A DNA stretch of 64,000 nucleotides from Calothrix parasitica NIES-267 (lineage in GTDB: Bacteria > Cyanobacteriota > Cyanobacteriia > Cyanobacteriales > Nostocaceae): the NCBI RefSeq assembly GCF_002368095.1, contig NZ_AP018227.1, positions 7,332,123 through 7,396,122 of the forward strand, in the 5' to 3' direction. Both the position numbers and the translations under genes were made by a program. Positions 27,171-37,464 of this stretch are shown in pieces. How positions within the stretch are numbered: the first letter of the stretch is position 1; each line of letters begins with the position of its first letter. Under the pieces are notes generated by a model. It saw only the letters and a program-made list of their open reading frames with translations, did not search any database and was not told the origin of the DNA.

Positions 27171-30100
27171 CTAATCCCTATCCACACATAATTTATCATC
27201 TAGCTGCTCGTAATCTCGCAAAGCATCGCATCCTTTAATTTTTAATTTCTCTAAAGTCAAATCATCCAAATCTCGTACAATTATTGTTCCTCGATTTGTA
27301 CCGCTTAATAAAGTTTTTCCATCGGGACTAAAGTTAATAGTAGTAAACTCATCTCCATCGGCTTTTAAAGTAATTAATAATGTACCATCGCGCTGCCAAA
27401 GCTTAACTTTATCTTCGCTGGTAGCTGCTAATAATTTACCGTCGGGACTAAATGTGACACCTGTGAATTCTTCACCTTCTACAATCAAAGTTTGCTGCAA
27501 TTCACCTTTTTTATTCCATAATTTTACGGTACCATCGAGACTAGCTGAAGCAAGAATATTATCTTTATTAGACCAAGAAAGAGCAAATACAGGACGTTTA
27601 TGTCCGGTTAATGTATGTAATAATTTACCAGATTTGTCCCAAATTTTAACTGTATTATCGTCGCTAGCAGAAGCAATTAAATTACCATTACGATTAAAGC
27701 TGACCCAGTTTACAGCTTGCTGATGTCCTTTAAGAGTAATGATTAATTCACCATTCCTACGCCATAATTTAACAGTTTTATCTTTACTAGCGGAAGCAAA
27801 TATATTACCTTTACTAGACCAGTCTAAACTTAATATGACATTATTGTGAGCGGCAATTGTTTTAATTACTTCGCCGTTTTTACGCCACAATTTAATCGTT
27901 TTATCTTTACCCGCAGATGCGATATTTTCACCATCTGGACTAAAGCTAACATCCCAAATTTCTTCTTGAAATGGCTGTAGAGTTTTGATTTGCTTACCGT
28001 CTCTAGTCCATAATTGAATTGTCTTGTCAACGCTAGCAGAAGCAATCAAATTACTATTCGTAGAAAAACTAACGCTAGTTACAGCTTTATTATGAGTTTT
28101 TAAGTTTCCTAATAATAAATCTTGCCAAGACCAAAGTTTCACCGTTTTATCTCGACTAGCAGAAGCAAGGGTTTGATTATCGGGGCTGAAATTAACATCG
28201 TTTACCCAATCTTTGTGTCCTTTAAGGGTTCCTAATAGTATCCCATCTTTCCAACGCCAAAGTTTAACGGTTCCGTCGGTGCTTACCGTACTGATAATTT
28301 GATTATCGGGGCTAAATTTAACAGCAGTAACAGCTTCTGAATGCGCTTTAATTACTTTTAATAACTTTCCTTGACGGTTCCATAATTTAACTGTGTTATC
28401 CAGACTTGCTGAAGCGATAACTTTACCATCATTAGACCAACCAATACTAGTAATTGCATCCCGATGTCCGCTAATAGTACGAATATTTTTACCGTTATTA
28501 TCCCAAAGTTTTATTGTTCTATCGCTACCTACAGAAGCGAGAATTTGACCAAATCCCTTCGGGGTGACTACGTTAATAGGGGAAAAAGCAACTTCTAAAA
28601 CTGCATCATCATGACCAAAAAGTGTTTTAATTAATTCACCTTTACGATTCCAAAGTTTAATAGTTTTATCAGTGCTTCCAGAAGCAATTATTTTGCCATT
28701 AGGACTAAAAGCAACGCTATTAACTATATTTTCATGTCCAGATAAGGTTAAACTAGCTCTACCATCTAAAGTCCAAAGCTTAACAGTCTTATCCTGAGAA
28801 GCAGAAGCAACTGTTCTCCCATCTGGACTAAAATTAACGCTATTAACTACATCGGTATGTCCGGATAAAGTACGGAAAAATTTGCCATTTGGATACCATA
28901 ATTTAACGGTGTTATCGGCACTTGCAGAAGCAACTAAAGAGTTCAACGGACTAAAAGCAACGCTATTAACTCCAGATAAATGTCCGGATATTGTTTCTTT
29001 TTCTCTAATTTGAGGAACTACTTGATGTAAAGCTGTCATTACCTGAGCTTTTGTATAAGCATCCGGTAAAAATGCGGTTTTAAATTTATCTGCGGCTTTT
29101 AAACCTTGTCTTAAAGCATCAAAGTCCTTACCAGAAGAAGCAAGTTCTTCTGCTGATGCGCTGATAGCTTGAATTTCGCTGATTAGAGCTTGTCTCCATA
29201 AATAAACTGACATTATTGTCGAAGCAGTTAGAGCCAAAATAGCCGTAACGGAACCTGCAAGAGCTATTTTCAAAGAACGATTAACTTTGACTTCACTTAG
29301 TTTTTGCTGCTGTTGACTTTCTGCTAATTGCGCTTGTAATTTTTGCTGTTCTAATTCTGCTGATAATTGTTCGATTGACCTACGACTTAGTTCGTCACGT
29401 TTGCGGAGTTCTTTTAGTTCGGTAAATAAATCTAAGTGTTGTGATGGTTGATTATCAAAAATTTTTGCTTCTTTCTTCTTCCTAAGTTCGCTGTGAAGTC
29501 GAGTGATTTCTGTTTCTCTTTGCTGTACTTGATTTCTTAACTGTGTTAATTGAGTTTGAATTAACTCTTCTTGTTGAAAAGAACGAATTAAATCAACTAA
29601 ATAATCGTGAATTAATTGATAGCGTTCGGTAATGTCAGCAAATAATACAACTAACCCAGAACGAACTAATATTTCTAAAACTAATTCTAATTTTTCTGCG
29701 GATTCAAACTCAGCTAAATCCGTTGTTAATTCAGCCTTAGTTTTAAAAGGTCTTTTATGATTTTCATCAGTCAGTAAATATAGAACTAGTAAAGTAGCCT
29801 GTTCGTTTTCCGAACCGCAATCTTTTATAATTTCTTTGATATATCGTTCAATAAGTTTATTTGGTCGATAAGGTTCGTATTTAGCTAAAGTGGTAATATT
29901 TTCATCTTGAAGTTGTGCCCCTACTACCTGTAATTCAATAGGACGAACTTCTCCTATTTCTGATGATAAATCTTCTACTAAACTATCAATTAAAGCTGGC
30001 TCTATATTATACTCCGAGCGCTCTGTAAGCTTTTGAATTAAACTTTTAGCATCTCCCGCAGAAAGATTATTAACTTGATAGCGGATGTCTTTATCTAAAA

Positions 30101-32474
30101 TATTATTACTAATAGAATCTTGTCTTGCCAAACGTTTTAAATCTAGCAAATGATGTAAATAATCTTCCCTCAACGAAAAAATTATTTTGACAAAAGGAAT
30201 ATTTAGACATTCACAGATAAAATCATCAAAATCCTCCTTTTGACTTCTATCTGTATTCACAAAGAAAAACTCTTCTAACTGGTCAAAAATCAAAACAGTT
30301 ATCAGATGATTATTGGCATTTTCTCGTAATTTTTCAGAAATACTAGCGATTGTAATTGGTGTAGCTGCATAAGTATAATTATTTAATTCCTTACCATAAG
30401 TGTATTGAATGGCTGTGTCATCTATAAACATTGCTTCACTCAAAGACTTACCCAATTCACGAATCCAATCAGTATAAACTTGTAGCACTACCGGAACGGC
30501 AATTTGGTCTCCAATTGGTCTATTTTGCAAAGCGGGAACCAACCCAGCGTTAACAATAGAACTTTTACCAACTCCCGATTCACCATGAATCAAAGTTAAT
30601 TTTTTATCGGAACGACTAATTTTTCCAATTAATAAATTAATATCCCTTTCTCTACCAGAAGCTGTTATCTCTAAAGCAACATGAGAATTTTTTGTGGGTG
30701 AAACTAAAACTGGATTTTTGGCTTTTCTTTGAGGTTGTAACCTACCAGCACCAATAAAAGCTCGCAAACCATATTGCTGTTGTACCGAACGTCTTTCACG
30801 ACGAATAAAAAAAGCTTCCAAATATTTACCCGACTCATAATAAAGCCATCTCAACCGTCGTAAAAGTCGAATATAACGATGAACATCATAACGATAATCG
30901 CTATTTTCTAAAGCTATTGATAAATTTTTACTTGCATTCTCTAAATGCAGTTTTGCAGCTTTTTCCTCACCCAAAAATTGTAGGGATTTTACCAGAACTA
31001 ACTGATAAACCTGCTCTAAAAGTAATGGAAACAAAGCGTGATGTGCTTTGTGATTAGTCTTAGCTTCAGCCAAATAAAACAGCGATGCTTGAGCATATTT
31101 ACTTGCTTGCTTCCACTGTAATTCATGCAAGGCCACATCAGCTAAATAACCGCAATCACAAGCAAGTTGAGTATAGCTACCATATTGTTGATGTAGCTCC
31201 AAAGACTTATGAGCAACAACCCGTAACTGATTCCAGTCCTCAAGCTGTTGTAAAACTTCGCTCAATTGTCCGATAAATTGCGCTACTAACATCGGACGTT
31301 CAGCTAATTCAAATACTTCCAAACATTTTTGAAAATAACCCACAGCAAATTGCCAATTTCCATACTGTTCCCCATGATTTCGCTCAGCTAAACGGTAAAA
31401 GCATAAACCCAGGTAGAAGAGAATTACTCCCTGATGGAGGAGGTGGGGAGATGGGGAAGGGTGACAAGGAGAGGGGGAGAAGGGGAGAGGGGGAGAGGGG
31501 GAAGAAATTGTGTTTTCATTGTTAACTGTTTTTCTGTTAACTGTTCGCTGTTCGCTGTTAACTGAAAACTGTTCGCTGTTAACTGTTAACTGGTAACTGT
31601 TAACTGTTAACTGGTAACTGTTCCGAAAGTGTTTTATTGCTTTTTCAATCCGGTCTTTTACGTATTCGTCTAAACCAAACACAAATTCTAAACTAGCTTC
31701 TAGTTCTGGAGTTAAGTTAATTCCGCGAGTCTGTAAATCTTTAATTGCATAATGTAATTCATTTTTATGCAACCAAATTTGTTCTAAGGTACATTGACAG
31801 TAATTTTCTGACGATTCTTTATAATTATTTCCTAATTCTTGGGACTTTTTAATTAAGCAGTATTTATTACTGCATTGATTCTCTTTAATGATTTGAGGTT
31901 CTTGTTCCCTGGAAAAAGCAATATTTAAAACTGTAGTGAACAATGAATCGGTTTCTTGTTGTAAAAATTGCTGTAATTGTACCGTCGTCATTCCAAATTT
32001 AATTGGTGTCGCAGCCCAGCTTGCAAAATCTGGTGCTAATCTCCGTAATTTTCGCAATAATTCTTCGTTTACCCACAGCACCATTGGGAAAGGATGTTTT
32101 TTGCGAAATTCATCTCTTACTTGATTGATGCTACTTAATAAATCATCAATTTCATTAACTGATTCCAAACCCAAAATCATTAATGCTACCTTGGGTCGGT
32201 TCTCAGTTCTATTTAAATTTTTTTCAGCTATGTTGCTGTGAATTGTACTGTATAAACTTCTTACTTGAGGAGGTACAAATACCTCCTGCAATAGACATTT
32301 TTCCCCTAAAATCTGTTGTAGCTGCTGTAATATTTGCTCTTGTAAAACTTGATAATTACAGCAGACTAACACGAGCGAAAATTCCCCGTTAGCAAGGGAA
32401 ATTGCTCGCGTTAAACTTCTTAAAGCACCAACGTTAGCAGTGACTAAATCCGATTGTTGTTTTCTTCCAACCAC
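27171..32474 (-). CDS. STAND NTPase with 14 WD40 repeats
   Basis: A 1767-residue protein. Residues 1-200 form a Rossmann-like domain (SLVLVCCNYQVL, PFPMVLWVNEELLRKLRRLA, PDFASWA) of the kind found at the front of bacterial NLR-like ATPases, but without its own P-loop. Residues ~210-600 are helical, TPR-like. The NTPase core has Walker A HGESGVGKSS near 630 and Walker B VLIFDQLEEFFF near 731. A coiled coil (~960-1060) and one membrane helix (IALAGSVTAILALTASTIMS, ~1068) follow, then 14 WD40 repeats (~1155-1750), enough for two seven-bladed propellers. Residues ~285-350 are repeat-derived low-complexity sequence. STAND proteins sense a ligand through repeats and oligomerise. The first 31 bases overlap the upstream ATPase gene. 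Confidence 0.85.
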   Translation of the reverse strand: MVGRKQQSDLVTANVGALRSLTRAISLANGEFSLVLVCCNYQVLQEQILQQLQQILGEKCLLQEVFVPPQVRSLYSTIHSNIAEKNLNRTENRPKVALMILGLESVNEIDDLLSSINQVRDEFRKKHPFPMVLWVNEELLRKLRRLAPDFASWAATPIKFGMTTVQLQQFLQQETDSLFTTVLNIAFSREQEPQIIKENQCSNKYCLIKKSQELGNNYKESSENYCQCTLEQIWLHKNELHYAIKDLQTRGINLTPELEASLEFVFGLDEYVKDRIEKAIKHFRNSYQLTVNSYQLTVNSEQFSVNSEQRTVNRKTVNNENTISSPSPPLPFSPSPCHPSPSPHLLHQGVILFYLGLCFYRLAERNHGEQYGNWQFAVGYFQKCLEVFELAERPMLVAQFIGQLSEVLQQLEDWNQLRVVAHKSLELHQQYGSYTQLACDCGYLADVALHELQWKQASKYAQASLFYLAEAKTNHKAHHALFPLLLEQVYQLVLVKSLQFLGEEKAAKLHLENASKNLSIALENSDYRYDVHRYIRLLRRLRWLYYESGKYLEAFFIRRERRSVQQQYGLRAFIGAGRLQPQRKAKNPVLVSPTKNSHVALEITASGRERDINLLIGKISRSDKKLTLIHGESGVGKSSIVNAGLVPALQNRPIGDQIAVPVVLQVYTDWIRELGKSLSEAMFIDDTAIQYTYGKELNNYTYAATPITIASISEKLRENANNHLITVLIFDQLEEFFFVNTDRSQKEDFDDFICECLNIPFVKIIFSLREDYLHHLLDLKRLARQDSISNNILDKDIRYQVNNLSAGDAKSLIQKLTERSEYNIEPALIDSLVEDLSSEIGEVRPIELQVVGAQLQDENITTLAKYEPYRPNKLIERYIKEIIKDCGSENEQATLLVLYLLTDENHKRPFKTKAELTTDLAEFESAEKLELVLEILVRSGLVVLFADITERYQLIHDYLVDLIRSFQQEELIQTQLTQLRNQVQQRETEITRLHSELRKKKEAKIFDNQPSQHLDLFTELKELRKRDELSRRSIEQLSAELEQQKLQAQLAESQQQQKLSEVKVNRSLKIALAGSVTAILALTASTIMSVYLWRQALISEIQAISASAEELASSGKDFDALRQGLKAADKFKTAFLPDAYTKAQVMTALHQVVPQIREKETISGHLSGVNSVAFSPLNSLVASASADNTVKLWYPNGKFFRTLSGHTDVVNSVNFSPDGRTVASASQDKTVKLWTLDGRASLTLSGHENIVNSVAFSPNGKIIASGSTDKTIKLWNRKGELIKTLFGHDDAVLEVAFSPINVVTPKGFGQILASVGSDRTIKLWDNNGKNIRTISGHRDAITSIGWSNDGKVIASASLDNTVKLWNRQGKLLKVIKAHSEAVTAVKFSPDNQIISTVSTDGTVKLWRWKDGILLGTLKGHKDWVNDVNFSPDNQTLASASRDKTVKLWSWQDLLLGNLKTHNKAVTSVSFSTNSNLIASASVDKTIQLWTRDGKQIKTLQPFQEEIWDVSFSPDGENIASAGKDKTIKLWRKNGEVIKTIAAHNNVILSLDWSSKGNIFASASKDKTVKLWRRNGELIITLKGHQQAVNWVSFNRNGNLIASASDDNTVKIWDKSGKLLHTLTGHKRPVFALSWSNKDNILASASLDGTVKLWNKKGELQQTLIVEGEEFTGVTFSPDGKLLAATSEDKVKLWQRDGTLLITLKADGDEFTTINFSPDGKTLLSGTNRGTIIVRDLDDLTLEKLKIKGCDALRDYEQLDDKLCVDRD
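31430..31625. repeat. Tandem repeats inside the STAND gene
   Basis: G-rich units (GGGGAGA-type, about 31440-31500) and 7-base units TTAACTG/GTAACTG (about 31515-31622) of the same kind as intergenic STRRs lie within the open frame. They are translated as SYQLTVNSYQLTVNSEQ and a Ser/Pro-rich stretch, and keep the frame. Confidence 0.85.
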
Positions 32475-33781
32475 GACTTAAACTTCCTGGTTTCTGCTAA
32501 AACTGGATTGATTGCAAACCAAACTCCTTGATGGTCGCGATACTCGAAAACAAACAAACTTCGTAACAAAGTATGATATTCGATATCACCTCTAACCCGC
32601 TGTTGATTTACCACTTGGAAAATTAAATCCCATTCCGGAGAATCAATAGCATTGGCTCGATAATCGCGATGTCTTTGAATTACTAATTCTACACATTCCT
32701 TACTAAAAGGTGGGTCTTGTTCTCTAATACAATCAAATAGTAATCCTAGCAAATCTCGCACGTGACCACCACTAATTAAACACAACCGATTCAAAGCTTC
32801 CGGAGTCTCGAATAGTTCTGTTATGAAATGTAACCTTTCGGCAGGATTAATAGTAGGAAAAGCCCTCGCTAAAACCATTTGTCGCAAACTGTCCAAACCA
32901 GGAGTATAAATTTCACCTGTACGTTTACGCACTGGTATCATTGGTAAAACTTTTGGTGCTACACCACCACCTAAACGATGCTGTAATTGAGCGCTATCGT
33001 TGGAAAAAGTTAAACCCAGAGGAATAGTATAAACCATATGACAATTTAGTTTACGTAACTGTTCTCCTCTATCAATAAATAAATACTCCGGTAGAGAACG
33101 TCCCGATGGTAAAGGTCGAATTGCAACTCTATCTAAGTTATCAACAATTACCACTAAACCTTTTTTACCTCTTGCTTTGAGTTCTTCATTAGCACGAGCT
33201 AATAACTCATTATTAATTGAGTGCAAAATATTCAGAGTTCGCGGCTCTAAATAATCGCGTAATCTTCTCCTCAACTGAGGACTTTCCTTTGTTTTAGCCG
33301 TAATTTTAGCAATTCCAACTGATAATTCACCTTCTAACTCCATATCAATCGGTGTTTGGAGAAACTCGACTATTTCTCCAAATAATTTAGCAAAATAAGA
33401 AGGTTTTAATCGGATTTTTATTGACTCTAAACTCTGAGATACTTGTCCTGCAATCGCAAGAAAAATATCGGTAACATCCAAATCCACCATTTCCAAAACG
33501 TGAGTGGATTCAAAATAGACTACATGAAATTTTTTTAATTCTAATTCCGCTTTTAATCGCAGTAATTCTGTAGATTTACCGCAACCAATATGTCCAGTGA
33601 AAAGTTGAGTTGTAGGTGCATCCGGTGATATTCTAGTAATAGTCCTTTGTAGCGCTTCAATAATTTTTCCGCCCCTTACCGCAGCGAAATCAATATAATA
33701 TCTTCGAGCATCAGCATCTCCCATTACTAGAGGTTGGCTCGGATTACACGCTTGATAAAATCTTTCTAAGTTTAGAAGCAT
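32444..33781 (-). CDS. AAA-type ATPase, partner of the STAND protein
   Basis: The 445-residue protein has Walker A TGHIGCGKST (about residues 62-71) and Walker B LVVIVDNLDRV (about 200-210), with an arginine-rich C-terminal half and a winged-helix-like region near the end (RGDIEYHTLLRSLFVFEYRD). The layout resembles Orc1/KAP-like STAND-related ATPases. Its 3' end overlaps the start of the 1767-residue STAND gene by 31 bases in another frame, which argues for coupled translation and a joint function. No membrane segment is seen. It may supply the nucleotide-driven switch that the N-terminal domain of the partner lacks. The exact role is inferred. Confidence 0.75.
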   Translation of the reverse strand: MLLNLERFYQACNPSQPLVMGDADARRYYIDFAAVRGGKIIEALQRTITRISPDAPTTQLFTGHIGCGKSTELLRLKAELELKKFHVVYFESTHVLEMVDLDVTDIFLAIAGQVSQSLESIKIRLKPSYFAKLFGEIVEFLQTPIDMELEGELSVGIAKITAKTKESPQLRRRLRDYLEPRTLNILHSINNELLARANEELKARGKKGLVVIVDNLDRVAIRPLPSGRSLPEYLFIDRGEQLRKLNCHMVYTIPLGLTFSNDSAQLQHRLGGGVAPKVLPMIPVRKRTGEIYTPGLDSLRQMVLARAFPTINPAERLHFITELFETPEALNRLCLISGGHVRDLLGLLFDCIREQDPPFSKECVELVIQRHRDYRANAIDSPEWDLIFQVVNQQRVRGDIEYHTLLRSLFVFEYRDHQGVWFAINPVLAETRKFKSWLEENNNRI

Positions 33782-34668
33782 AAAAGACTGCTACTCGCTC
33801 AATTTAAAAGACGAGATTTATAACACAATGAGGTTTTTTCTATAGAGTTAGCTTCACTTTGAATACAAATTAAAAATGCAGAATTCCGGATTTATAAAAT
33901 ATTTATATTAACTAATATTTCGATAAATTAGTTACAGAATTATTCATTTTTTTTGGTAAAACAAAACTCTTGCAAAAGCTATTTTGCAGTTAAAACACTG
34001 CAAAATAGTCGAAGTCAGAAGACTTAGACTGATTAATCGATAACCCGCTCAGTCAAGATTTCTGTTTATAGATAATAGCTATAGATATTTAGAAATATCG
34101 CTATTTTTTATACTAAATAGCTTTATTTAAATGCTAGCCAAAATCTATACCGTGTTTTGTAGTTAGGATTTAATATTTAAAGGTAATCCACCTATAATTT
34201 ATCTTTCATAACATCACCAATTAAATATCTTCCACAGGCATATCAAAATAATACCGAATTAAACAGTATAATTAAGTTGCTATATAGTTGATATATCTTG
34301 ATAAACCTGCCAAAAAACAATCAATTAAATACCAAAAAAAGTAAATAGTTACATCAGCAATATTTTCAGTTCATCAAAACGAACTGTTTCTATAAAAATC
34401 GGAACTGCTTGAAAAGTGGCAGATGTGATTGCATTCTAAAGTAATTAGAATGATATTATTTTTACCCTTATTTTCCCGGTGCGAAATTCAAATGAAGCTT
34501 CTTAAATACTATTACTTATAACTCAAATTAAGTAGTTTGTCAGTAAATCTATCTAAGTAAAAATAATTATATAAAAATAAAAATAGCTAGATAAAGGAGT
34601 AATTATAAAATTAACCCCGTAAACAATGATTTAAAACACAATAACTAAGAATTAAAAACAATAATGCA
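33782..34668. other. Gene-free AT-rich spacer
   Basis: Nearly 900 bases upstream of the ATPase-STAND operon. I see no credible open frame, RNA gene or repeat family; it should contain the operon promoter. Confidence 0.5.
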
Positions 34669-34890
34669 TTAATTCTTACAATTTCCCGAACGAAGACAAT
34701 CTTTAATTCGGTCATCTCTAGCTGATAATTGAAATGGTGCTACATTTGTCAAATATGGTTGAGCAAATTGTTCACCAGTCACAAAATCGGTCATTCTAGA
34801 TTCTTCACTGTTGAAAGCTTGTAAACCACTAACAGTATTTAACCCGATAACAGGAAATACTAACATGGCACAACAAAATGTACTACGCAT
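34669..34890 (-). CDS. Small putative secreted protein, 73 residues
   Basis: Starting at ATG 34890 the product is 73 residues with a hydrophobic N-terminal stretch (FCCAMLVFPVIGLNTVSGLQA) like a signal peptide and a polar mature part ending DRIKDCLRSGNCKN with two cysteines. A longer frame to 34986 would place a basic segment before the signal and is less likely. I do not recognise a family. The gene is isolated between long spacers. Confidence 0.4.
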   Translation of the reverse strand: MRSTFCCAMLVFPVIGLNTVSGLQAFNSEESRMTDFVTGEQFAQPYLTNVAPFQLSARDDRIKDCLRSGNCKN

Positions 34891-35039
34891 CTTCAACCTC
34901 AAGTAGAATTGTAGGTTACGCCATAGTAGACTCCCTCTCAAACAAACGAACCTTTTACGAACAGAAAAACGTAAATTGAAAATCAAATTACACTTTTCTG
35001 ATAAATTATCCAGCCCTTTTTCGGCGAAACCGGATAAAA

Positions 35040-35270
35040 ATTATAAAAATAAATAAATCGGAGGAGGGATAGGGAAGAGGGGGTAGAGTGGGGAGAGGGG
35101 GATGGGGAGATGGGGAGATGGGGAGATAAGGAGAAAAATAATTAACTAATTCCTAACTCTTAATTTCTAACTTCTAACTCCTAACTTCTTTAATCCGTCT
35201 TGGAAAGTTTGGGGGGAAGAACATCTACACCCCCAACTTTCCGCAAAATCTAAAATCTAAAATCCAAAAT
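35040..35270. repeat. G-rich, ACTTCTA-type and AAAATCC-type tandem repeats up to the tatC start
   Basis: GGGGAGAT units (about 35065-35135), CTAACTT/CTAACTC units (35145-35190) and AAAATCTA/AAAATCCA units (35244-35271) follow one another. The last set ends 3 bases before the tatC ATG, so no Shine-Dalgarno sequence remains. Confidence 0.85.
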
Positions 35271-35273
35271 CGC

Positions 35274-36062
35274 ATGTCCCGTTCTTCAGAAACTGAAACT
35301 ACTACTACAAAAGATTTTGACGTTGAAGCGACTTCACAAGAGGAATATCTTTCCGAGTTACCTGGTGAAGTGGAAATGTCCCTTTTTGACCACTTGGAAG
35401 AATTGCGATCGCGAATTTTTTATTCGTTGATAGCTGTGGTGTTGAGTGCTGTTGGATGTTTTATTTTTGTGAAACAACTTGTCCAATTGCTGGAAATACC
35501 AGCCCAAGGAGTCAAATTTCTTCAGCTAGCTCCCGGTGAATATTTTTTCGTATCTATCAAAGTCGCTGGTTACAGTGGATTAGTTTTAGCTAGTCCATTT
35601 GTTCTATACCAAATTCTTCAATTCGTTCTACCGGGATTAACTCGTCGGGAACGTCGGTTATTAATACCCATATTTATGGGTTCTACCGTACTGTTTCTAT
35701 CGGGATTAGTATTTGCTTATTTTGCGCTGATTCCCGCAGCTTTGAACTTTTTTATTAATTATGGTGCGGATGTAGTAGAGCAAAGTTGGTCAATTGATAG
35801 GTATTTTGAATTTGTTTTGTTATTGCTATTTAGTACGGGTTTAGCTTTTCAAATTCCGGTAATTCAACTTTTACTTGGTGCTTTAGGAATCGTTTCTTCC
35901 AAGGTAATGCTTTCAGGTTGGCGTTATGTGATTATGGGAGCAGTTGTGTTAGGAGCAATTCTTACACCTTCCACAGACCCACTAACTCAAAGTCTTTTAG
36001 CAGGAGCAGTTCTAGGATTATATTTTGGTGGAATTGGTTTAGTGAAGTTAATAGGTAAATAG
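35274..36062 (+). CDS. tatC: Twin-arginine translocase subunit TatC
   Basis: The 262-residue membrane protein is TatC, the receptor for twin-arginine signal peptides in the Tat export system. After an acidic N-terminal extension of about 35 residues it has the hallmark [11 protein letters not shown], six membrane helices, the conserved [17 protein letters not shown] segment and the late [11 protein letters not shown] loop. The Rieske protein PetC, encoded 2 kb downstream, is a known Tat substrate in cyanobacteria, which gives the location meaning. csaA follows 13 bases after the stop, probably in the same transcript. Confidence 0.96.
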   Translation: MSRSSETETTTTKDFDVEATSQEEYLSELPGEVEMSLFDHLEELRSRIFYSLIAVVLSAVGCFIFVKQLVQLLEIPAQGVKFLQLAPGEYFFVSIKVAGYSGLVLASPFVLYQILQFVLPGLTRRERRLLIPIFMGSTVLFLSGLVFAYFALIPAALNFFINYGADVVEQSWSIDRYFEFVLLLLFSTGLAFQIPVIQLLLGALGIVSSKVMLSGWRYVIMGAVVLGAILTPSTDPLTQSLLAGAVLGLYFGGIGLVKLIGK

Positions 36063-36075
36063 TTATAGGTAAAAA

Positions 36076-36408
36076 ATGCCAATTACCTACGAAGATTTTG
36101 AGAAAGTAGAAATTCGTGTTGGGAAAATCATTAAAGCTGAGGATTTTTCCAAAGCAAGAAAACCTGCTTTTAAATTGTGGATAGACTTTGGTGATTTAGG
36201 GGTGAAAAAATCTAGCGCTCAAATTACCAAACTTTATACGAAAAAAGATTTAATTAATAAATCAGTATTAGCTGTAACAAACTTTTCACCCCGTCAAATA
36301 GCCGATTTCATGTCAGAAGTTCTAGTTCTAGGAGTAGTGCTTGATGATGGTGAAGTCGTATTAATTCAACCAGATAGAGAAGTACCTTTAGGTAAAAGAA
36401 TATTTTAA
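36076..36408 (+). CDS. csaA: CsaA-type tRNA-binding domain protein
   Basis: The 110-residue protein is a stand-alone tRNA-binding (EMAP/CsaA) OB fold: YEDFEKVEIRVGKIIKAEDF at the start, the FGDLGVKKSSAQITKLY segment, NFSPRQIADFMSEVLVLG, and VPLGKRIF at the end. CsaA has been described as a secretion-related chaperone and also binds tRNA. Here it sits 13 bases after tatC, which fits an export link. Its 3' side runs into AACTACC/AATTACC heptad repeats. Confidence 0.9.
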   Translation: MPITYEDFEKVEIRVGKIIKAEDFSKARKPAFKLWIDFGDLGVKKSSAQITKLYTKKDLINKSVLAVTNFSPRQIADFMSEVLVLGVVLDDGEVVLIQPDREVPLGKRIF

Positions 36409-36452
36409 TTACCAACTATCAACTACCAATTACCAATTACCAATTATTTTTC

Positions 36453-36770
36453 TCAAATCCTATGCTGCATAATTTCATTTTCCGATTTCCAAAGAGAAGC
36501 AGGTAAACGCCAATACATACTATTTTCTCGTTCCATAAGCTGATAACCAATCAATTCCCTTCTCAAAGTCGCGAAATCCGAATGATGGTTACTAATAATT
36601 TCATTAACCTGAGATTCTTTATAAATTAAATCTAATTCAAACTTTCTTACCAACCACCGAAGTATTACAAAACGTTTTTTCCTCGATGCAGGAATTCTAA
36701 TTATTTGAATGCCATCAAGATAACTTTTAAGAACTTTATTTTCCCAGGTTTCTAATTTATTGTTTGTCAT
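36453..36770 (-). CDS. DUF2087 family protein
   Basis: The 105-residue protein has the DUF2087 pattern: KKRFVILRWLVRKFEL, YKESQVNEIISNHHSDFATL RRELIGYQLMER and a final YWRLP. The fold is a small winged-helix-like domain often fused to or near transcription regulators; its biochemical role is not established. It runs convergent to csaA. Confidence 0.8.
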   Translation of the reverse strand: MTNNKLETWENKVLKSYLDGIQIIRIPASRKKRFVILRWLVRKFELDLIYKESQVNEIISNHHSDFATLRRELIGYQLMERENSMYWRLPASLWKSENEIMQHRI

Positions 36771-36879
36771 ATATTTAAGTTAAGAAAGAAAGTTTGGGAG
36801 AAATAGCAAACACCAAGTAAATAGGAATAATAAATACTAATTAACTTTTACTTAACTATCGACTTGATAAAATTACACC

Positions 36880-37239
36880 CTATAGCAGATTGAGCAATCT
36901 AACAATAATATAACCAACTAGAAAAATAGTTATGGTTATAAGACCACTTAATAATCCGTATATATAAATAATTGAATATAAAGACTTAAAAAAAGAATTG
37001 ATATTCAATTGATAAATACTGCCGTCTAATATTGCTAAGCATATTAGAGTCATACTTGTTGTAAGACTACTAATGGATATACTTAAAATTATATATCTAA
37101 AACTAATAAGCCAGTTTTTCTTATAACTTTTTTGTCTTATGGTAAGCCATATGAGACCTACTATAATTCCAGTCAAGATACTAATTAATGCGAAGATGCC
37201 AAGAAGAATATATTCCACGATTAAGAACAGAATACTCAA
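36880..37239 (-). CDS. Small membrane protein of unknown function
   Basis: The 119-residue product has about four hydrophobic helices (LIVEYILLGIFALISILTGI, then three more) and few charged residues apart from a short RQKSYKKN loop. I do not recognise a family. The strand is the same as DUF2087 110 bases downstream. Codon composition is very AT-rich. A real gene is likely but unproven. Confidence 0.5.
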   Translation of the reverse strand: MSILFLIVEYILLGIFALISILTGIIVGLIWLTIRQKSYKKNWLISFRYIILSISISSLTTSMTLICLAILDGSIYQLNINSFFKSLYSIIYIYGLLSGLITITIFLVGYIIVRLLNLL

Positions 37240-37464
37240 AGTTAATAATCTATTATATTCTTGTTAGCAATGGTTTAATAGACAGATAAAATTCTGTATT
37301 AATTACATTTTATCTTTTATTAATTTGGGCTGTTTAGCATCTAACTATAATATTCATAATCAAAAATCCAAAATAATAAAGTTCTCCTCTCTTTAGAAAT
37401 TTTCTCAACAAACTATGGAGCTTATGATGAGAAAAAATGCTGTAGCCTTAGGTAAATTAAAAAG

